Shown: piece after piece, positions 1 through 10,830 of the stretch
Numbering within the stretch: position 1 is the first letter of the stretch
How the letters are laid out: each line of letters begins with the position of its first letter
NCBI GenBank assembly: GCA_024742415.1
Contig: JANSYN010000003.1
Coordinates: 124,001-188,000, forward strand
Source: Gammaproteobacteria bacterium
GTDB lineage: Bacteria; Pseudomonadota; Gammaproteobacteria; Pseudomonadales; Halieaceae
Reading direction: 5' to 3'
DNA: 64,000 nt
Program-made: the position numbers and the translations under genes
Notes under the pieces: generated by a model
Databases searched by the model: none
What the model was told of the DNA's origin: nothing
What the model saw: the letters and a program-made list of their open reading frames with translations, nothing else

Positions 1-1665
1 CAGGTGCGCCTGAATTTGTGAGCAGACAAACGCCAACTCTGCTGCCGTAGCGCAATCCCCGTAAAAAGCGCGCAGCGTGGTACCTGCCTGCGCCATCGCG
101 CCATTAACCGGCTGTGCTGCCCGGTACTGAATCAGGCCCTTGTACATGTCGTCCTGCGCTGGAAATGCATCGACGAAAGTGGCGTTAACCCAGTCAACCA
201 GCTGTGGGTCAGAGCGGAAGTTACTGCGCAGTTGCAGGTTGTTGAGTGTTACGCCGTTAAAGCCCTCCAGCCCTGCCTTGATAAACAGCCCCACGTTGGC
301 ATCACGAAAGCCGTAGATCGACTGCATGGCATCACCCACAATCAACAGCGTACGCGGCGCCTGTGGGTTGCTCTGGTTGTGCTCACCCCAACCGCGCGTC
401 AGCCGCTGCAGCAAGATGTACTGGTTGATCGCCGTATCCTGAAATTCATCCACCAGGAGGTGATCAATGCTGTAGTCCATTCGCAAGGCGAGCTCAGTGG
501 GTTGGTCATCCTCGCCCAGTGCCAACAGCGCGGATTCTGCCACCTGACTGTGATCCACCGAACCACGCCGTTCAAACACCAGCAGAAGTTGCGCACCCAG
601 AATTGGCAGCAGGCGCGATAAATGCAACACAAGCTGCCAGCTCTCCTGGCCGGGCGCGATATCGGGTAGCGTATCGATGCGCTGTAGCTGGTTGGCAAGT
701 TCGCTGTCTGTCCTGAGCGAGTCGATAAGTTCCTTAAGCTCTGCCTTACGCGCGCTCGCCTCGCCCTTGCCGGCGGGAAAGCCGTTGTTTTTATTGATGG
801 CCTTCAGCCATTGGCCATCCTGCGTCAATAGCATCCGGCGCAGTAAACGCCAGTGTGGCAGGGCCGAGGCTTCTGCCGGCGGAAAGCCGGCGGGCGTTTC
901 CAGCTGCAGATTGCTCGCAGCATACTGCAGCAGTGGCGCCAGCGCGCGCGTGTGCGCTGTCAACAGCGCGGTAATATCCTGCAATTGCTCTGCAACAACG
1001 CCTTCGACCGCTTGCACCAGGTAAGCCTCGGACTCATGCGGTGAGTGATGCACACCGATATAGTCACGCCACTGGTCACGGCGCGCAAGCATGGTCATCA
1101 GCAGTGTCTGCAGTTTTCCCCAGTTGTTGTCAAAGTGAAGTAACAGCGGGCGCAGATCATCTGCTATCGCGGATTGTTGCTCCAGCAGTGCAAACAGTGA
1201 TTGCACTGCTTCTTCATAAAGCTCGGTGGCATCGTCTGTTGGTGAGGCCTGGCCACCAAACGTGCTCATGACAGGCATCTGATTAACCAGTCCGCGACAA
1301 AAACCATCGATCGTTTTGATGTTCAGCCTGGAAAAGTTCGTGCGTAATTGCCAGTCGCCGGCGCGTTCGGCGGCCAGTGCCGCGAGTGCAAGATCGCGCG
1401 TCACCTGCTCATGCGGGCTCGTCACCGGCAAGTTGTCATCTGCTGCCGCCAGGGCCTGGATAACACGCTCGCGCATCTCCGCTGCCGCCTTGCGCGTGAA
1501 GGTGATGGCCAGTACCTGCTCGGGGCGTGCAACGCGCGCCAGCAGACCCAGGTAGCGTTGTATGAGCAGTTCAGTCTTGCCGGATCCGGCAGGCGCACTG
1601 ACGCAAAAGCTCTGCAGCGGATCGATTGCCCGGGCACGCTCGGCGGCGTCCACGATGACGGTCAT
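1..1665 (-). CDS. AddA-like UvrD/REP-family DNA helicase (partial, C-terminus outside window)
   Basis: The first 555 residues of a superfamily 1 helicase; the gene runs off the left edge. The Walker A loop APAGSGKT lies near residue 24, followed by motif Ia (ITFTRKAAAEM) near residue 50. Motif II (DEFQDT) is near residue 403 and motif III (QSIYGFR) near residue 447. The ATG overlaps the stop of the upstream nuclease gene by 4 bases (ATGA), so the two are translationally coupled. The pairing with an AddB-like nuclease implies the AddAB type of double-strand-break end resection. The missing C-terminus would normally carry a second PD-(D/E)XK nuclease domain, which cannot be checked here. Confidence 0.9.
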   Translation of the reverse strand, partial: MTVIVDAAERARAIDPLQSFCVSAPAGSGKTELLIQRYLGLLARVARPEQVLAITFTRKAAAEMRERVIQALAAADDNLPVTSPHEQVTRDLALAALAAERAGDWQLRTNFSRLNIKTIDGFCRGLVNQMPVMSTFGGQASPTDDATELYEEAVQSLFALLEQQSAIADDLRPLLLHFDNNWGKLQTLLMTMLARRDQWRDYIGVHHSPHESEAYLVQAVEGVVAEQLQDITALLTAHTRALAPLLQYAASNLQLETPAGFPPAEASALPHWRLLRRMLLTQDGQWLKAINKNNGFPAGKGEASARKAELKELIDSLRTDSELANQLQRIDTLPDIAPGQESWQLVLHLSRLLPILGAQLLLVFERRGSVDHSQVAESALLALGEDDQPTELALRMDYSIDHLLVDEFQDTAINQYILLQRLTRGWGEHNQSNPQAPRTLLIVGDAMQSIYGFRDANVGLFIKAGLEGFNGVTLNNLQLRSNFRSDPQLVDWVNATFVDAFPAQDDMYKGLIQYRAAQPVNGAMAQAGTTLRAFYGDCATAAELAFVCSQIQAHL

Positions 1666-4466
1666 GACGACACTTCCCCGTCATCGTGTGCGATCAACCG
1701 CGCGCGCTCGTCACTGGCAGGGTGATCCGCGTCATGGTCGACTGCACCCTGGGCACTGGTTTCTGGGCTGCTGTCAATGGCGCGATCGATGCGACAAAGG
1801 GGCTGTAAGCCACACCAGAGGCAACTCTGCGGCGCAAGCGGGTCGACCATTGCCTTGCCCTGCACGTAATCGTTGGCCAGGCGCCGCAAACGCTCGCGCC
1901 AGCGCCTATTGAGAGCTTCCCAGGTCGCGGAGGCTTCACCGGCTCGACGCAGTACGGGCTCGATGTCACTGCTAACGCCAGGAATGCCTGCTACCGACCC
2001 AATGCCGACGAAGCGGGAATCACCGCTGCGCACCTGGGCGAACGCCAGTGCTCCTGCACATTCCGGGACCGCCAATCCATAGAGAAGTAGCTGTGGCTTT
2101 GCCGGACGCTCACCCAGCCAGTCAGAAGTGCGGCTCTTTCCCGTCTTGTAATCGATAATCACCACCGCGCCGTCTTCCAGCTCATCAATTCGGTCGATAC
2201 GCAGGCGCAACTGTAAGTTGCCTACTTGCAACTGAAAATCCTGTTCCAGGCTTTGTACGATAAACGGTGCGCGAGCGCGTTCCACTGCAAGCCACTCCTG
2301 CAGGGCCGTGTATGTTCGTTCAGCCTCCAGATCCCAGTAAACAGCGCTTAGTGCACAATGCCGACGTTTTTTGGCAAGGTTGATAGCCTCCGCGACAGCG
2401 GCTTGCAGGGCGCTGTTGATGCCCTCCTGGCTTGCTGCCATCAGCGCAGTATGACTGCGCAGTGAATACCACAGGATTTGCAGTGCATCATGCAACAGCG
2501 AACCGCGAGCAGCTGGCGACAAGCCGACGACGGAATCCGGCAAGGGCTGCACACGCAGCCGCCAACGGGCAAACGCGCGGAATGCACATTGCGACTGATC
2601 TTCCAAGAGGCGGCTGCCGCCTTGCGCAGTGCCCGAATCCTGTGGAGGTGCTTGAAAGTCATCCAGCAGCGCCAACGCTGCGCCGCTGTTCTCAGTTTGC
2701 CACGCGGCGGGAAAACTCTGCTGGACTGCCACCTGAACCGGAGTAAACCCGGACAACAGTGCACTGGGCAGCTCAGGAGCGCCGTCAATTTGCTTGCAGT
2801 AGCTGGCGGTCAACTCGACGGCGCTGTGACAGAAACGCTCCAGCAAGTTCTGTGCGAAACGTCGCTCACTGTCTGGTGTCGCCCGGGGCATGGCGTAGTG
2901 CGACTGCACGCTGTGCGGAATCAGTGGATTGGGCCGTGCGGCGCCAGGCCAGTTTGAGGCCTCCATACCTGTGATCCACAGGTGATCAAACTGTAAGCCG
3001 GCAGCCTCCAGAGGGCCGAGTACCTGAACGTTACTGTCCTGCGTAAGCGGCTGAGATACGGTTTCTTCGCACAGCAAACGCAGCAGCTCGAGGGCGCGCG
3101 GCAGCTCCACTGCGCCTTCTATTACATCCATCTGACGCAGGGTATCAACCACCTCGTACCAGGCCTGGAGCTGCTGGAACTCCAGGCTATCGAGCCCCGT
3201 GCTGCCAGGCCAGCCCCAGTTATCGAGGATTGCATGAAACTGCAAAGCCCAGTCACAGGGCAGCTTGCTACCCTTCAGCGCCGGGTTCGAAGCCAGGGCC
3301 GCCAGGCACTCATGCAAGTAGAAGTCGTATTCAGGCGCAGCCTTATTGCGTGCGTGCCGGTCAGCGAAATAGCGCAGGTCAGATACGGACCATGCCGCTG
3401 CCCCCTCGTCATACAAACGCCTGATAAAGCGCTGCGTTGCGCCAGCGTGTACATTGCCCGTTTGCAGGAAACGTGAATGCAGGGTGGCGACCACGTCGAC
3501 CGTCGCGACGGATTGCCGGGTGTACGCCAACGCGAGCAGCGCATCACGGACAAGTGGCACTTGAGACAGCGGTAAACCGGAAGAAAAGTTAACAGGCAGT
3601 GCGTTGTAGTTCTCTCCCAGGCAGTCAAACTCACGACGCAGCAACTGCTCCAACGCGTGCCGGTTCTGGGGGGCACCGTCCAGTACGATCCCAATGGTAG
3701 ATTGCGGTTGCTTGCGATGTATGTCTGCCGCCCAGATGGCGATTGTTTTCAGCTCCTGGTACTTGTCGTTGAAGGCCGCCATCCGGCGCTGCGCAGTGCG
3801 CGGCAGTTCAGGTGCATGGGCGACATCCTGACACAGATTAGCCAGAGCAGCGTTGGCCACAGCAGCGATGTCCTCGAAACTGACCAGCGCCGCGCTGTGG
3901 TTTTTGTCATGGCCTTGCATCTGGCTCAGTGCCGCGCGGCAATCGGCTGCGGTACATAGTCCAGCGCTGGACAACTGCGCTTCAAACAGGGTGTTCCAGC
4001 GCAGGAAGGCGGCACAGTCGCTGTCCTGCTCAAAGTGCCGGCGCGTCGCTCCGTGCTCGAGGGATACTTGCGCATCGATCAGCGCATTGCGCGCTTTGCA
4101 GGCAAGTTCAGCGGTGCCTGCCAGATTGATAATGGGGCGAGATGCCGCGTCCTGTTGGCACTGTCCAATCACCTTGCGCCATAGCTGCAATTCCTGAGCC
4201 CTGGACAGACGTTGGCGTGATTCGAGCAGGCCGCAGGCAACTGCTGAGCGCCATTGCTCGGTGAGCCAGCTCTCCAGCGCAGCAACGGGCAATGTCGCCC
4301 AGACCTTCTTGCCAAGGCGCGACTGATACCAGTTCCATTCCTCCTTCAGGCGCAACGCCAGGCGATTGTTGGGCGTCAACAGCGTCCTGCCCTCTTCGAT
4401 CAGCGGCACCAATGGCGCGATGTCATAGAATGGATGCCGATCCGGGTGCTTGCTTTCTTGCGACAC
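1662..4466 (-). CDS. AddB-like PD-(D/E)XK nuclease with Fe-S cluster cysteines, DNA repair protein
   Basis: 934 residues. The C-terminal part is a RecB-type nuclease domain, with motif IIDYKTGKS near residue 772 followed by QLLLYGLA. A cysteine near residue 625 (SQCAFRAF) and the triplet CLWCGLQPLC near residue 880 match the four-cysteine 4Fe-4S staple of AddB-type nucleases. The N-terminal two thirds resemble a degenerate helicase with no good Walker A loop, as is usual for AddB. It is the family often annotated as 'probable DNA repair protein' in gammaproteobacteria. It is the first gene of a two-gene operon with the helicase downstream, and is transcribed divergently from the DAHP synthase gene. 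The role in recombinational repair is inferred from family. Confidence 0.87.
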   Translation of the reverse strand: MSQESKHPDRHPFYDIAPLVPLIEEGRTLLTPNNRLALRLKEEWNWYQSRLGKKVWATLPVAALESWLTEQWRSAVACGLLESRQRLSRAQELQLWRKVIGQCQQDAASRPIINLAGTAELACKARNALIDAQVSLEHGATRRHFEQDSDCAAFLRWNTLFEAQLSSAGLCTAADCRAALSQMQGHDKNHSAALVSFEDIAAVANAALANLCQDVAHAPELPRTAQRRMAAFNDKYQELKTIAIWAADIHRKQPQSTIGIVLDGAPQNRHALEQLLRREFDCLGENYNALPVNFSSGLPLSQVPLVRDALLALAYTRQSVATVDVVATLHSRFLQTGNVHAGATQRFIRRLYDEGAAAWSVSDLRYFADRHARNKAAPEYDFYLHECLAALASNPALKGSKLPCDWALQFHAILDNWGWPGSTGLDSLEFQQLQAWYEVVDTLRQMDVIEGAVELPRALELLRLLCEETVSQPLTQDSNVQVLGPLEAAGLQFDHLWITGMEASNWPGAARPNPLIPHSVQSHYAMPRATPDSERRFAQNLLERFCHSAVELTASYCKQIDGAPELPSALLSGFTPVQVAVQQSFPAAWQTENSGAALALLDDFQAPPQDSGTAQGGSRLLEDQSQCAFRAFARWRLRVQPLPDSVVGLSPAARGSLLHDALQILWYSLRSHTALMAASQEGINSALQAAVAEAINLAKKRRHCALSAVYWDLEAERTYTALQEWLAVERARAPFIVQSLEQDFQLQVGNLQLRLRIDRIDELEDGAVVIIDYKTGKSRTSDWLGERPAKPQLLLYGLAVPECAGALAFAQVRSGDSRFVGIGSVAGIPGVSSDIEPVLRRAGEASATWEALNRRWRERLRRLANDYVQGKAMVDPLAPQSCLWCGLQPLCRIDRAIDSSPETSAQGAVDHDADHPASDERARLIAHDDGEVSS

Positions 4467-4589
4467 GGTTGTGTCTACTCCCTGTAAAAGCGGTGCTGTC
4501 TGCTATAGAATGCCGCGCCTACGCTCAGGCACGAGGAACGATCTTGGCCGGGTTGTAAATGACAGATTCACTTTATCAGGTAACGTCCG

Positions 4590-5663
4590 ATGAGCAACAT
4601 CGAAGTACATAACGTCAACGTAGATTCCCAGAATGTCCTGATTACGCCGGACGAGCTGAAAAGCGCCTTGCCCATGTCAGAGTCGATCCACAATATGCTG
4701 GTGGACAGCCGCGAGGTCATTGAGGACATTCTGGAGCGCAAGGATCCCAGGATTTTTGTTGTGGTGGGGCCCTGCTCAATACATGACCCGGCTGCCGCGA
4801 TGGATTATGCGCGGCGCCTGCAAGCGCTGGCTGAAGAGGTCTCGGATACCCTTTATATCGTGATGCGAGTGTATTTTGAGAAGCCGCGCACCACCGTGGG
4901 ATGGAAGGGCCTGGTCAATGATCCCCACCTGGACGACTCCTTCAAGATCGAGGAAGGCCTGCATATAGCGCGCAAGCTGTTGCTCGACATTCTCGATCTG
5001 GGCCTGCCCACGTCCACGGAGGCGCTGGATCCTATTTCTCCCCAGTATTTGCAGGATCTCATTAGCTGGACGGCCATAGGGGCACGCACCACCGAGTCGC
5101 AAACACATCGCGAAATGGCCAGTGGGCTGTCTTCAGCTGTCGGTTTCAAGAATGGGACGGATGGCGGCCTGACCGTCGCTATCAATGCCCTGCAGTCTGC
5201 TGCCAAGCCGCACCGCTTCCTGGGCATTAATGGCCAGGGGCAAGTCTCTGTCTTCACTACCCGCGGTAATCCCTATGCACACATCGTGCTGCGCGGTGGC
5301 AGCAATGGGCCAAACTATGATTCCGTGCACATCAAACTGGCAGAAGACGCGCTTGAAAAAGCGGGCGTTTCGAAAAACATCATGGTTGATTGCAGTCATG
5401 CCAACTCCAATAAACAACCCGAGTTGCAGCCACTGGTGGCAGAAAATCTGTGCAACCAGATTATTGAGGGCAATCAGTCCATTGTCGGCCTTATGATCGA
5501 GAGCAACATAGAAGCGGGTAACCAGTCCATCCCGGATGACCTGAGTGCACTTCGGTATGGCGTCTCTGTGACAGATGGTTGTATCGATTGGCCCACGACT
5601 GAGCGCTGTATTCTTGATATGCGTGACAAGCTGCGAGGGGTGCTACCTGACAGAATTGACTAG
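4590..5663 (+). CDS. 3-deoxy-7-phosphoheptulonate (DAHP) synthase, class I
   Basis: 357 residues, the size of E. coli AroF/AroG/AroH. It condenses phosphoenolpyruvate and erythrose 4-phosphate, the first step of the shikimate pathway. Seen: the GPCSIHD motif near residue 62 (metal-ligand Cys), KPRTTVGWKG near 100 (PEP binding), KNGTDG near 190 and DCSHANS near 270 (metal-ligand His). The start ATG follows a weak AGG six bases or more upstream. It is a single-gene unit divergent from the AddB-like gene. Which aromatic amino acid inhibits it cannot be told from sequence, so no isoform symbol is given. Confidence 0.95.
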   Translation: MSNIEVHNVNVDSQNVLITPDELKSALPMSESIHNMLVDSREVIEDILERKDPRIFVVVGPCSIHDPAAAMDYARRLQALAEEVSDTLYIVMRVYFEKPRTTVGWKGLVNDPHLDDSFKIEEGLHIARKLLLDILDLGLPTSTEALDPISPQYLQDLISWTAIGARTTESQTHREMASGLSSAVGFKNGTDGGLTVAINALQSAAKPHRFLGINGQGQVSVFTTRGNPYAHIVLRGGSNGPNYDSVHIKLAEDALEKAGVSKNIMVDCSHANSNKQPELQPLVAENLCNQIIEGNQSIVGLMIESNIEAGNQSIPDDLSALRYGVSVTDGCIDWPTTERCILDMRDKLRGVLPDRID

Positions 5664-5893
5664 CTGCTGCCCGCCCAGGCTTTCGCGCCACCATTGATGC
5701 CTTGGGCCGTCACACACCAGGCTTTCGCGTAGCGTGTAAAGCTGCGCCTGCACTGCCATACTGCAGGCACGCGCCGCGTAAGCGTAACCAGCGTGCGCAT
5801 CACTTCCTGGCGGTTGGCGCTGGCGCCTGACCCTTGCACGCCAGGCGACACATTGAACGGCAGCCGGACCTCTATCTGAATGACAGGCAGCAC
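5660..5893 (-). CDS. Small ORF downstream of nfuA, unrecognised
   Basis: A possible 77-residue product from a GTG start, lying just after nfuA on the same strand and filling the gap to the convergent DAHP synthase gene. The same frame is open back into the end of nfuA. I recognise no family, there is no convincing ribosome-binding site, and the composition (many Arg, Ala and Trp) could be that of a chance reading frame. It is listed only because nothing else explains this stretch. Confidence 0.18.
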   Translation of the reverse strand: MLPVIQIEVRLPFNVSPGVQGSGASANRQEVMRTLVTLTRRVPAVWQCRRSFTRYAKAWCVTAQGINGGAKAWAGSS

Positions 5894-5921
5894 CTGCGGA
5901 GGTCGACTGAAAATACGCGGT

Positions 5922-6497
5922 TCAGTAGTACGCCTGTGAGGTATCCGTGTGATCGGTGATGTCCCGTACCCCCGTCAACTGCGGAACTTGCTCCATCAAC
6001 GTTTTTTCGACCCCGTCCTTGAGGGTCATGTCGACTGCGCTACAGCCCTGGCAACCACCACCAAATTGCAGCACGGCGACCATCTCGTCAGTGATCTCCA
6101 TCAGGCTGACTTCGCCGCCATGGGCCGCCAGTGCGGGATTCACTTCGTTGTAGAGTACGTAGTTGATGCGATCCTCAATGGGACTGTCGTCATTCACCCG
6201 GGGCATCTTGGCGTTGGGAGCCTTGATGGTGAGCTGACCGCCCATCCTGTCCTTGGAGTAATCGACCAGCGCGTCTTCCAGAAACGGCAGGCTGCGAACA
6301 TCGTACCAGACCCTGAACTTCTCCAGCGCGTGCTCCTGGTCATTTTCCTGCACGTCGCCCTCTCGACAGTAAGCGATGCAGGTCTCGGCGCGCGGCGTGC
6401 CGGGCTGGTTAATGAACACGCGAACACCCAGTGCATCGTCCTGTTTTGCCAGTAATTCCGCCAGATAGTCCTGGGCAGATTCGGTAATCGTGATCAT
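5922..6497 (-). CDS. nfuA: Fe/S biogenesis protein NfuA
   Basis: 191 residues, the full family length. The N-terminal A-type carrier-like domain has lost the usual cysteines. The C-terminal Nfu domain carries GGGCQGC, with cysteines at 149 and 152, the same positions as in E. coli NfuA; a pair from each subunit holds a 4Fe-4S cluster. The ending [10 protein letters not shown]...YY is diagnostic. It is a cytoplasmic Fe-S carrier, important under oxidative stress or iron limitation. The gene is divergent from metH across a 164-bp spacer. Confidence 0.97.
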   Translation of the reverse strand: MITITESAQDYLAELLAKQDDALGVRVFINQPGTPRAETCIAYCREGDVQENDQEHALEKFRVWYDVRSLPFLEDALVDYSKDRMGGQLTIKAPNAKMPRVNDDSPIEDRINYVLYNEVNPALAAHGGEVSLMEITDEMVAVLQFGGGCQGCSAVDMTLKDGVEKTLMEQVPQLTGVRDITDHTDTSQAYY

Positions 6498-6545
6498 GGC
6501 TTTCTCTTTCCGAGTAAATTACTCGGGTATTCTAGCAAAGTTATC

Positions 6546-6565
6546 GCGAAAGTGTGAGCTTTCGC
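6546..6565 (+). other. Short perfect hairpin in the nfuA-metH spacer
   Basis: GCGAAAG, a 6-base loop, then CTTTCGC: a 7-bp perfect stem about 100 bases before the metH start. No cobalamin, SAM or SAH riboswitch consensus is recognisable in this spacer. It may be a leader hairpin or an operator, or it may have no function. Confidence 0.3.
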
Positions 6566-6661
6566 CGCCAATCGACCTCAAAGTCCGCCTACAATCTGCT
6601 AATATGGCACGCTTTTTCGGGGCATCGGCCCCCCAACTACCGGGTAAAACGGGGCGAAACA

Positions 6662-9600
6662 ATGGGCAGCGAAAACACAGCCATCAGCCAGCTTGAACAG
6701 GCGCTGCAACAGCGCATTCTGGTGATCGATGGCGCTATGGGCACCATGATCCAGGCGGAGAAGCTCGAAGAGGCCGATTACCGCGGCGAGCGCTTTGCCG
6801 ATCACCCCTCAGACCTCAAAGGCAACAACGAGCTGCTGAGCCTGACGCGTCCGGACATCATCGCCAAGATACACCGCGCCTACCTGGAGGCAGGCGCTGA
6901 CATCATCGAAACCAATACTTTCGGTAGCACGACCATCGCCCAGGCTGACTACGCCCTGGAGCACCTGGCGGTGGAACAGAATCTGGCATCTGCGCGGTTG
7001 GCGCGCGAGGTTGCCGATGAAATTACCGCCCTGGACCCGGATCGGCCGCGGTTTGTTGCCGGTGTGCTGGGGCCAACCCCGAAAACGGCGTCGATCTCCC
7101 CTGATGTGAACAATCCGGGGGCTCGCAGTATCACCTTTGACCAGCTTAGCCAGGCCTATGCCGAGGCTACCCGTGCGCTTATAGAAGGCGGCGCTGATCT
7201 CATCATGATCGAAACCATTTTCGACACCCTGAACGCAAAAGCAGCGATCTTCGCGGTCAGGCAGGTGTTTGATGAGATCGGCAAAGAGCTGCCGATTATG
7301 ATTTCGGTGACCTTTCCAGACATCAGCGGGCGCGTGTTGTCCGGGCAGAATCCCGAGGCATTCTGGAATGCGATCGCGCACGCGCGCCCCCTCATCGTTG
7401 GTAGCAACTGTGGTCGCCGGTACAAGGAAATCCGCCCCTTCGTCGAAGAGCTGTCCAACGTGACCAGCGCCTACTTCAGCGCGCACCTGAACGCCGGATT
7501 GCCCAATGCCTTTGGTGACTTTGACGAAACCCCGGACATCATGCATGACGATTACGCCGAGTTTTCCAGCCGCGGTTTTTTGAACCTGGCGGGCGGCTGC
7601 TGCGGTACTACGCCTGCGCACATCGCGGCTATCGCCGCTGCCGTCGCCGAGGCGAGTCCGCGGCCATTACCTGCCCACCCCGGGGCCTGTCGCCTCAGCG
7701 GACTTGAGCCGTTCAACATTACCCACGACAGCCTGTTTATCAATGTCGGAGAGCGCTGTAATGTCACAGGTTCCGCCAAGTTCAAGCGCCTGATCCTGGA
7801 AGGCAGTTTTGAGGAGGCGCTGGATGTTGCAAGGGCGCAGGTTGAAGACGGCGCACAGATTATCGACGTCAACATGGACGAAGGCATGCTCGATGCCAAG
7901 GAAGCCATGGTGACCTTCCTCAATCTTATTGCATCGGAGCCTGATATTTCCCGCGTCCCGATTATGGTGGATTCCTCGAAATGGGACGTCATTGAAGCCG
8001 GCTTGAAGTGCATCCAGGGCAAGGCAATCGTCAACTCCATCAGCCTCAAATCTGGCGAGGAAGAGTTTCTCGCGCAGGCTAAACTGTGCCAGCGTTATGG
8101 CGCGGCCGTCGTTGTTATGGCATTTGATGAAGAGGGTCAGGCAGACTCTGTCGAGCGGCGCAAACAGATCTGCAAGCGCAGTTATGATCTGTTATTGCAG
8201 AAACTGGACTTCAATCCCCACGATATTATTTTCGACCCGAATATTTTTGCCGTTGCCACCGGTATAGAGGAACACAACAACTACGCGGTTGATTTCATCG
8301 AGGCCACCCGCTACATCAAGGCTGAGCTGCCCGGCGCGCTGGTGTCGGGTGGCGTGTCCAACGTATCTTTCTCGTTTCGCGGTAACGATGCAGTGCGCGA
8401 GGCCATCCACTCCGTTTTCCTTTACCACGCGATCAAGGCGGGAATGGATATGGGTATTGTCAATGCCGGTCAATTGGCGGTCTATGATGAGCTGCCCGAA
8501 GACCTGCGTGATGCGGTAGAGGATGTCATCCTCAATCGCCGGGACGATTCCACTGAAAGGCTGCTGGATGTTGCCGATCGTTATCGGGATACCGGCAGCG
8601 GCGAGGGCCGCGTAGAAGATCTCGCCTGGCGCGAGGCTGATGTCGCAAAGCGGCTCGAGCATGCGCTGGTAAAGGGTATTAACACTTACATCATCGAGGA
8701 TGCCGAAGAGGCAAGGCTGCAGTTTAACCGGCCCATCGAGGTGATCGAGGGGCCACTCATGGATGGCATGAACGTCGTTGGTGACCTTTTCGGCGATGGC
8801 AAGATGTTCTTGCCGCAAGTGGTCAAGAGCGCGCGCGTAATGAAGCAGGCGGTCGCCCACTTACAACCGTATATCGAGCTGGAAAAAGACGAAGGTAGCT
8901 CAACCAATGGCAAGATCCTGATGGCCACGGTCAAGGGTGACGTGCACGATATTGGCAAGAACATCGTGGGTGTTGTACTGCAATGCAACAACTTTGAGGT
9001 GATCGACCTGGGTGTCATGGTGCCCTGCGAAACCATCCTTGAGACTGCGCGTCGCGAGAAGGTCGACATTATTGGCTTGAGTGGCCTGATTACTCCGTCG
9101 CTCGATGAAATGGTGCATGTTGCGAGCGAAATGCAGCGTCTGGATTTTAACGTGCCGTTGATGATCGGCGGCGCCACGACGTCCAAGGCACATACAGCGG
9201 TTAAGATTGAACCGCAGTACGACCGCGATGTTATTGTCTACGTTCCGGATGCCTCGCGCAGCGTCTCGGTAGCCACGCAGCTAATGAGCGATACCAAGGG
9301 CGCCTATGTCGATGCGCTCAAAGAGGATTACGCGATCGTTCGTGAACGTGTCAAGAACAGGAAGCCAGGCGCCCCCGCCCTGCCCTATGAGGACGCCGTA
9401 GCCAATGGCATTCAGCTGGATTTCAGTGATTACACGCCTCCGGTGCCGTCATTTCTGGGAACCCGTATCTATGACAACTATCCCCTGGAGAACCTCATAG
9501 ACACCATCGACTGGACCCCTTTCTTTATTACCTGGGAGCTTTCCGGTAAGTACCCTGCGATTTTGCAAGATCCAGTAGTTGGCGAACAGGCCACAGAGCT

Positions 9601-10354
9601 GTTCAGCGATGCCCGCAAGATGCTGCAACGCATTGTCGATGAGAAACTTTTGACGGCCCGCGCCGTCGTGGGCTTTTGGCCGGCGGCACGCACTGCCAGT
9701 GACGATATTACCGTGTATAGCGACGAGTCGCGCAGTGAGGTGTTGGCAACCCTGCATCACCTGCGCCAGCAAACGGCGCGCCCTGAGGGGCAGCCCAATG
9801 CCAGCCTTGCAGACTTTATTGCCCCGGCAAGCAGCGGTGTCGCCGACTACATCGGTGGTTTCTGCGTCACCACTGGCCATGGCGTTGACGAACTGGCTGC
9901 CCAGTATGAGGCCGACCAGGACGACTACAACAGCATCCTGCTCAAGGCGCTCGCTGACCGCCTTGCAGAGTCATTCGCGGAGTGCCTGCACAGGGAGGTC
10001 AGGCGTGAGTTGTGGGGTTATGCGCAAGACGAAGCACTGGATAACGACAGCCTGATCAAGGAAAAGTATCGAGGCATCAGGCCCGCGCCGGGCTACCCGG
10101 CCTGCCCTGACCACACGGAGAAGGCGACGCTGTTCCAGTTACTGGACGCAACTGCCGCCACCGGCGTGAGCTTGTCCGAGAGTTTCGCCATGTCGCCCGC
10201 CTCTTCTGTGAGTGGTTTTTACTACTCGCACCCCAAGTCGCGCTACCTGAACGTCGGCAAGATTAACCGGGATCAGATAGTCAGCCTGGCAAAACGCAAA
10301 GGCGAGCCCATCGACGTTGTTGAACGCTGGTTGCGTCCCAACCTGGCTTATTAG
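6662..10354 (+). CDS. metH: Cobalamin-dependent methionine synthase MetH
   Basis: 1230 residues from the ATG at 6662 (E. coli MetH has 1227). A longer frame opens at 6554, but its extra 36 residues match nothing in the family, and a GGGG lies just before 6662. Domain order: homocysteine-binding barrel with zinc cysteines in SNCG and [10 protein letters not shown]; pterin (methyl-tetrahydrofolate) barrel beginning near [13 protein letters not shown]; cobalamin cap; B12-binding domain with DVHDIGKNI (the axial His ligand); and C-terminal reactivation domain binding S-adenosylmethionine. It methylates homocysteine to methionine in the cytoplasm. The DUF2970 gene follows closely. Confidence 0.98.
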   Translation: MGSENTAISQLEQALQQRILVIDGAMGTMIQAEKLEEADYRGERFADHPSDLKGNNELLSLTRPDIIAKIHRAYLEAGADIIETNTFGSTTIAQADYALEHLAVEQNLASARLAREVADEITALDPDRPRFVAGVLGPTPKTASISPDVNNPGARSITFDQLSQAYAEATRALIEGGADLIMIETIFDTLNAKAAIFAVRQVFDEIGKELPIMISVTFPDISGRVLSGQNPEAFWNAIAHARPLIVGSNCGRRYKEIRPFVEELSNVTSAYFSAHLNAGLPNAFGDFDETPDIMHDDYAEFSSRGFLNLAGGCCGTTPAHIAAIAAAVAEASPRPLPAHPGACRLSGLEPFNITHDSLFINVGERCNVTGSAKFKRLILEGSFEEALDVARAQVEDGAQIIDVNMDEGMLDAKEAMVTFLNLIASEPDISRVPIMVDSSKWDVIEAGLKCIQGKAIVNSISLKSGEEEFLAQAKLCQRYGAAVVVMAFDEEGQADSVERRKQICKRSYDLLLQKLDFNPHDIIFDPNIFAVATGIEEHNNYAVDFIEATRYIKAELPGALVSGGVSNVSFSFRGNDAVREAIHSVFLYHAIKAGMDMGIVNAGQLAVYDELPEDLRDAVEDVILNRRDDSTERLLDVADRYRDTGSGEGRVEDLAWREADVAKRLEHALVKGINTYIIEDAEEARLQFNRPIEVIEGPLMDGMNVVGDLFGDGKMFLPQVVKSARVMKQAVAHLQPYIELEKDEGSSTNGKILMATVKGDVHDIGKNIVGVVLQCNNFEVIDLGVMVPCETILETARREKVDIIGLSGLITPSLDEMVHVASEMQRLDFNVPLMIGGATTSKAHTAVKIEPQYDRDVIVYVPDASRSVSVATQLMSDTKGAYVDALKEDYAIVRERVKNRKPGAPALPYEDAVANGIQLDFSDYTPPVPSFLGTRIYDNYPLENLIDTIDWTPFFITWELSGKYPAILQDPVVGEQATELFSDARKMLQRIVDEKLLTARAVVGFWPAARTASDDITVYSDESRSEVLATLHHLRQQTARPEGQPNASLADFIAPASSGVADYIGGFCVTTGHGVDELAAQYEADQDDYNSILLKALADRLAESFAECLHREVRRELWGYAQDEALDNDSLIKEKYRGIRPAPGYPACPDHTEKATLFQLLDATAATGVSLSESFAMSPASSVSGFYYSHPKSRYLNVGKINRDQIVSLAKRKGEPIDVVERWLRPNLAY

Positions 10355-10367
10355 GAGCTCACTGATT

Positions 10368-10619
10368 ATGCAAGCACCGTCGAACAACCCTGCGGAACCG
10401 CCGGATAAGTCTGGTGACGAGGAAAAAATCGGGTTAATGGCACTCATCAGCACGGTGTTTGCCGCGGGGCTGGGTGTGCAATCCAGCAAGAATCGTGCGC
10501 GTGACTTCCAACAGGGACGCGCGGGGGTGTTCATTGCGGCGGGCATTATTGCCACACTGCTTTTCATTGGTTCGATATTCCTGATTGTGCAACTTGTACT
10601 CAAGGGCACCGGCAATTAA
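10368..10619 (+). CDS. DUF2970 small membrane protein
   Basis: 83 residues from the ATG at 10368, preceded by TTAGGAG at a workable distance. The N-terminus is acidic and polar. The segment ALISTVFAAGLGVQSSKNRARDFQ followed by one strong transmembrane helix (residues about 52-76) matches the DUF2970 family, whose function is unknown. It begins 13 bases after metH and is probably co-transcribed with it. No enzymatic motif is visible. Confidence 0.8.
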   Translation: MQAPSNNPAEPPDKSGDEEKIGLMALISTVFAAGLGVQSSKNRARDFQQGRAGVFIAAGIIATLLFIGSIFLIVQLVLKGTGN

Positions 10620-10698
10620 AACAGCTGCGCGGATAACTGCTTGGCAGGGGGTATAGGTTCTGTCGGGAGACAGCGTTTGCTAAAGGCCTATCTACCGC

Positions 10699-10731
10699 CG
10701 CCCGTGCGTCCCCACTGGTGACGCACGGGCG
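10699..10731. terminator. 12-bp perfect hairpin after the metH-DUF2970 unit
   Basis: CGCCCGTGCGTC and GACGCACGGGCG flank a 9-base loop (10711-10719), giving a perfect GC-rich 12-bp stem. There is no T-run on either side, so it is not a textbook intrinsic terminator. It sits between two convergent units (DUF2970 on plus, the 40-residue gene on minus) and could act as an RNA 3'-end stabiliser or a bidirectional stop. Confidence 0.5.
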
Positions 10732-10830
10732 AAGGGTGCTTTACAGGTGTTTTAGATGGATAACAGGGGATTGACGAGTAAGCCTCAGTAGCGCGCTATC
10801 GGCCACTGGTGAAGTTTGCGTGCGCCCTGC

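Noticed and set aside
6498-6661. Possible cobalamin or SAH riboswitch before metH
   Set aside because: The spacer is too short for a B12 riboswitch and lacks its conserved box; no SAH motif core is visible.
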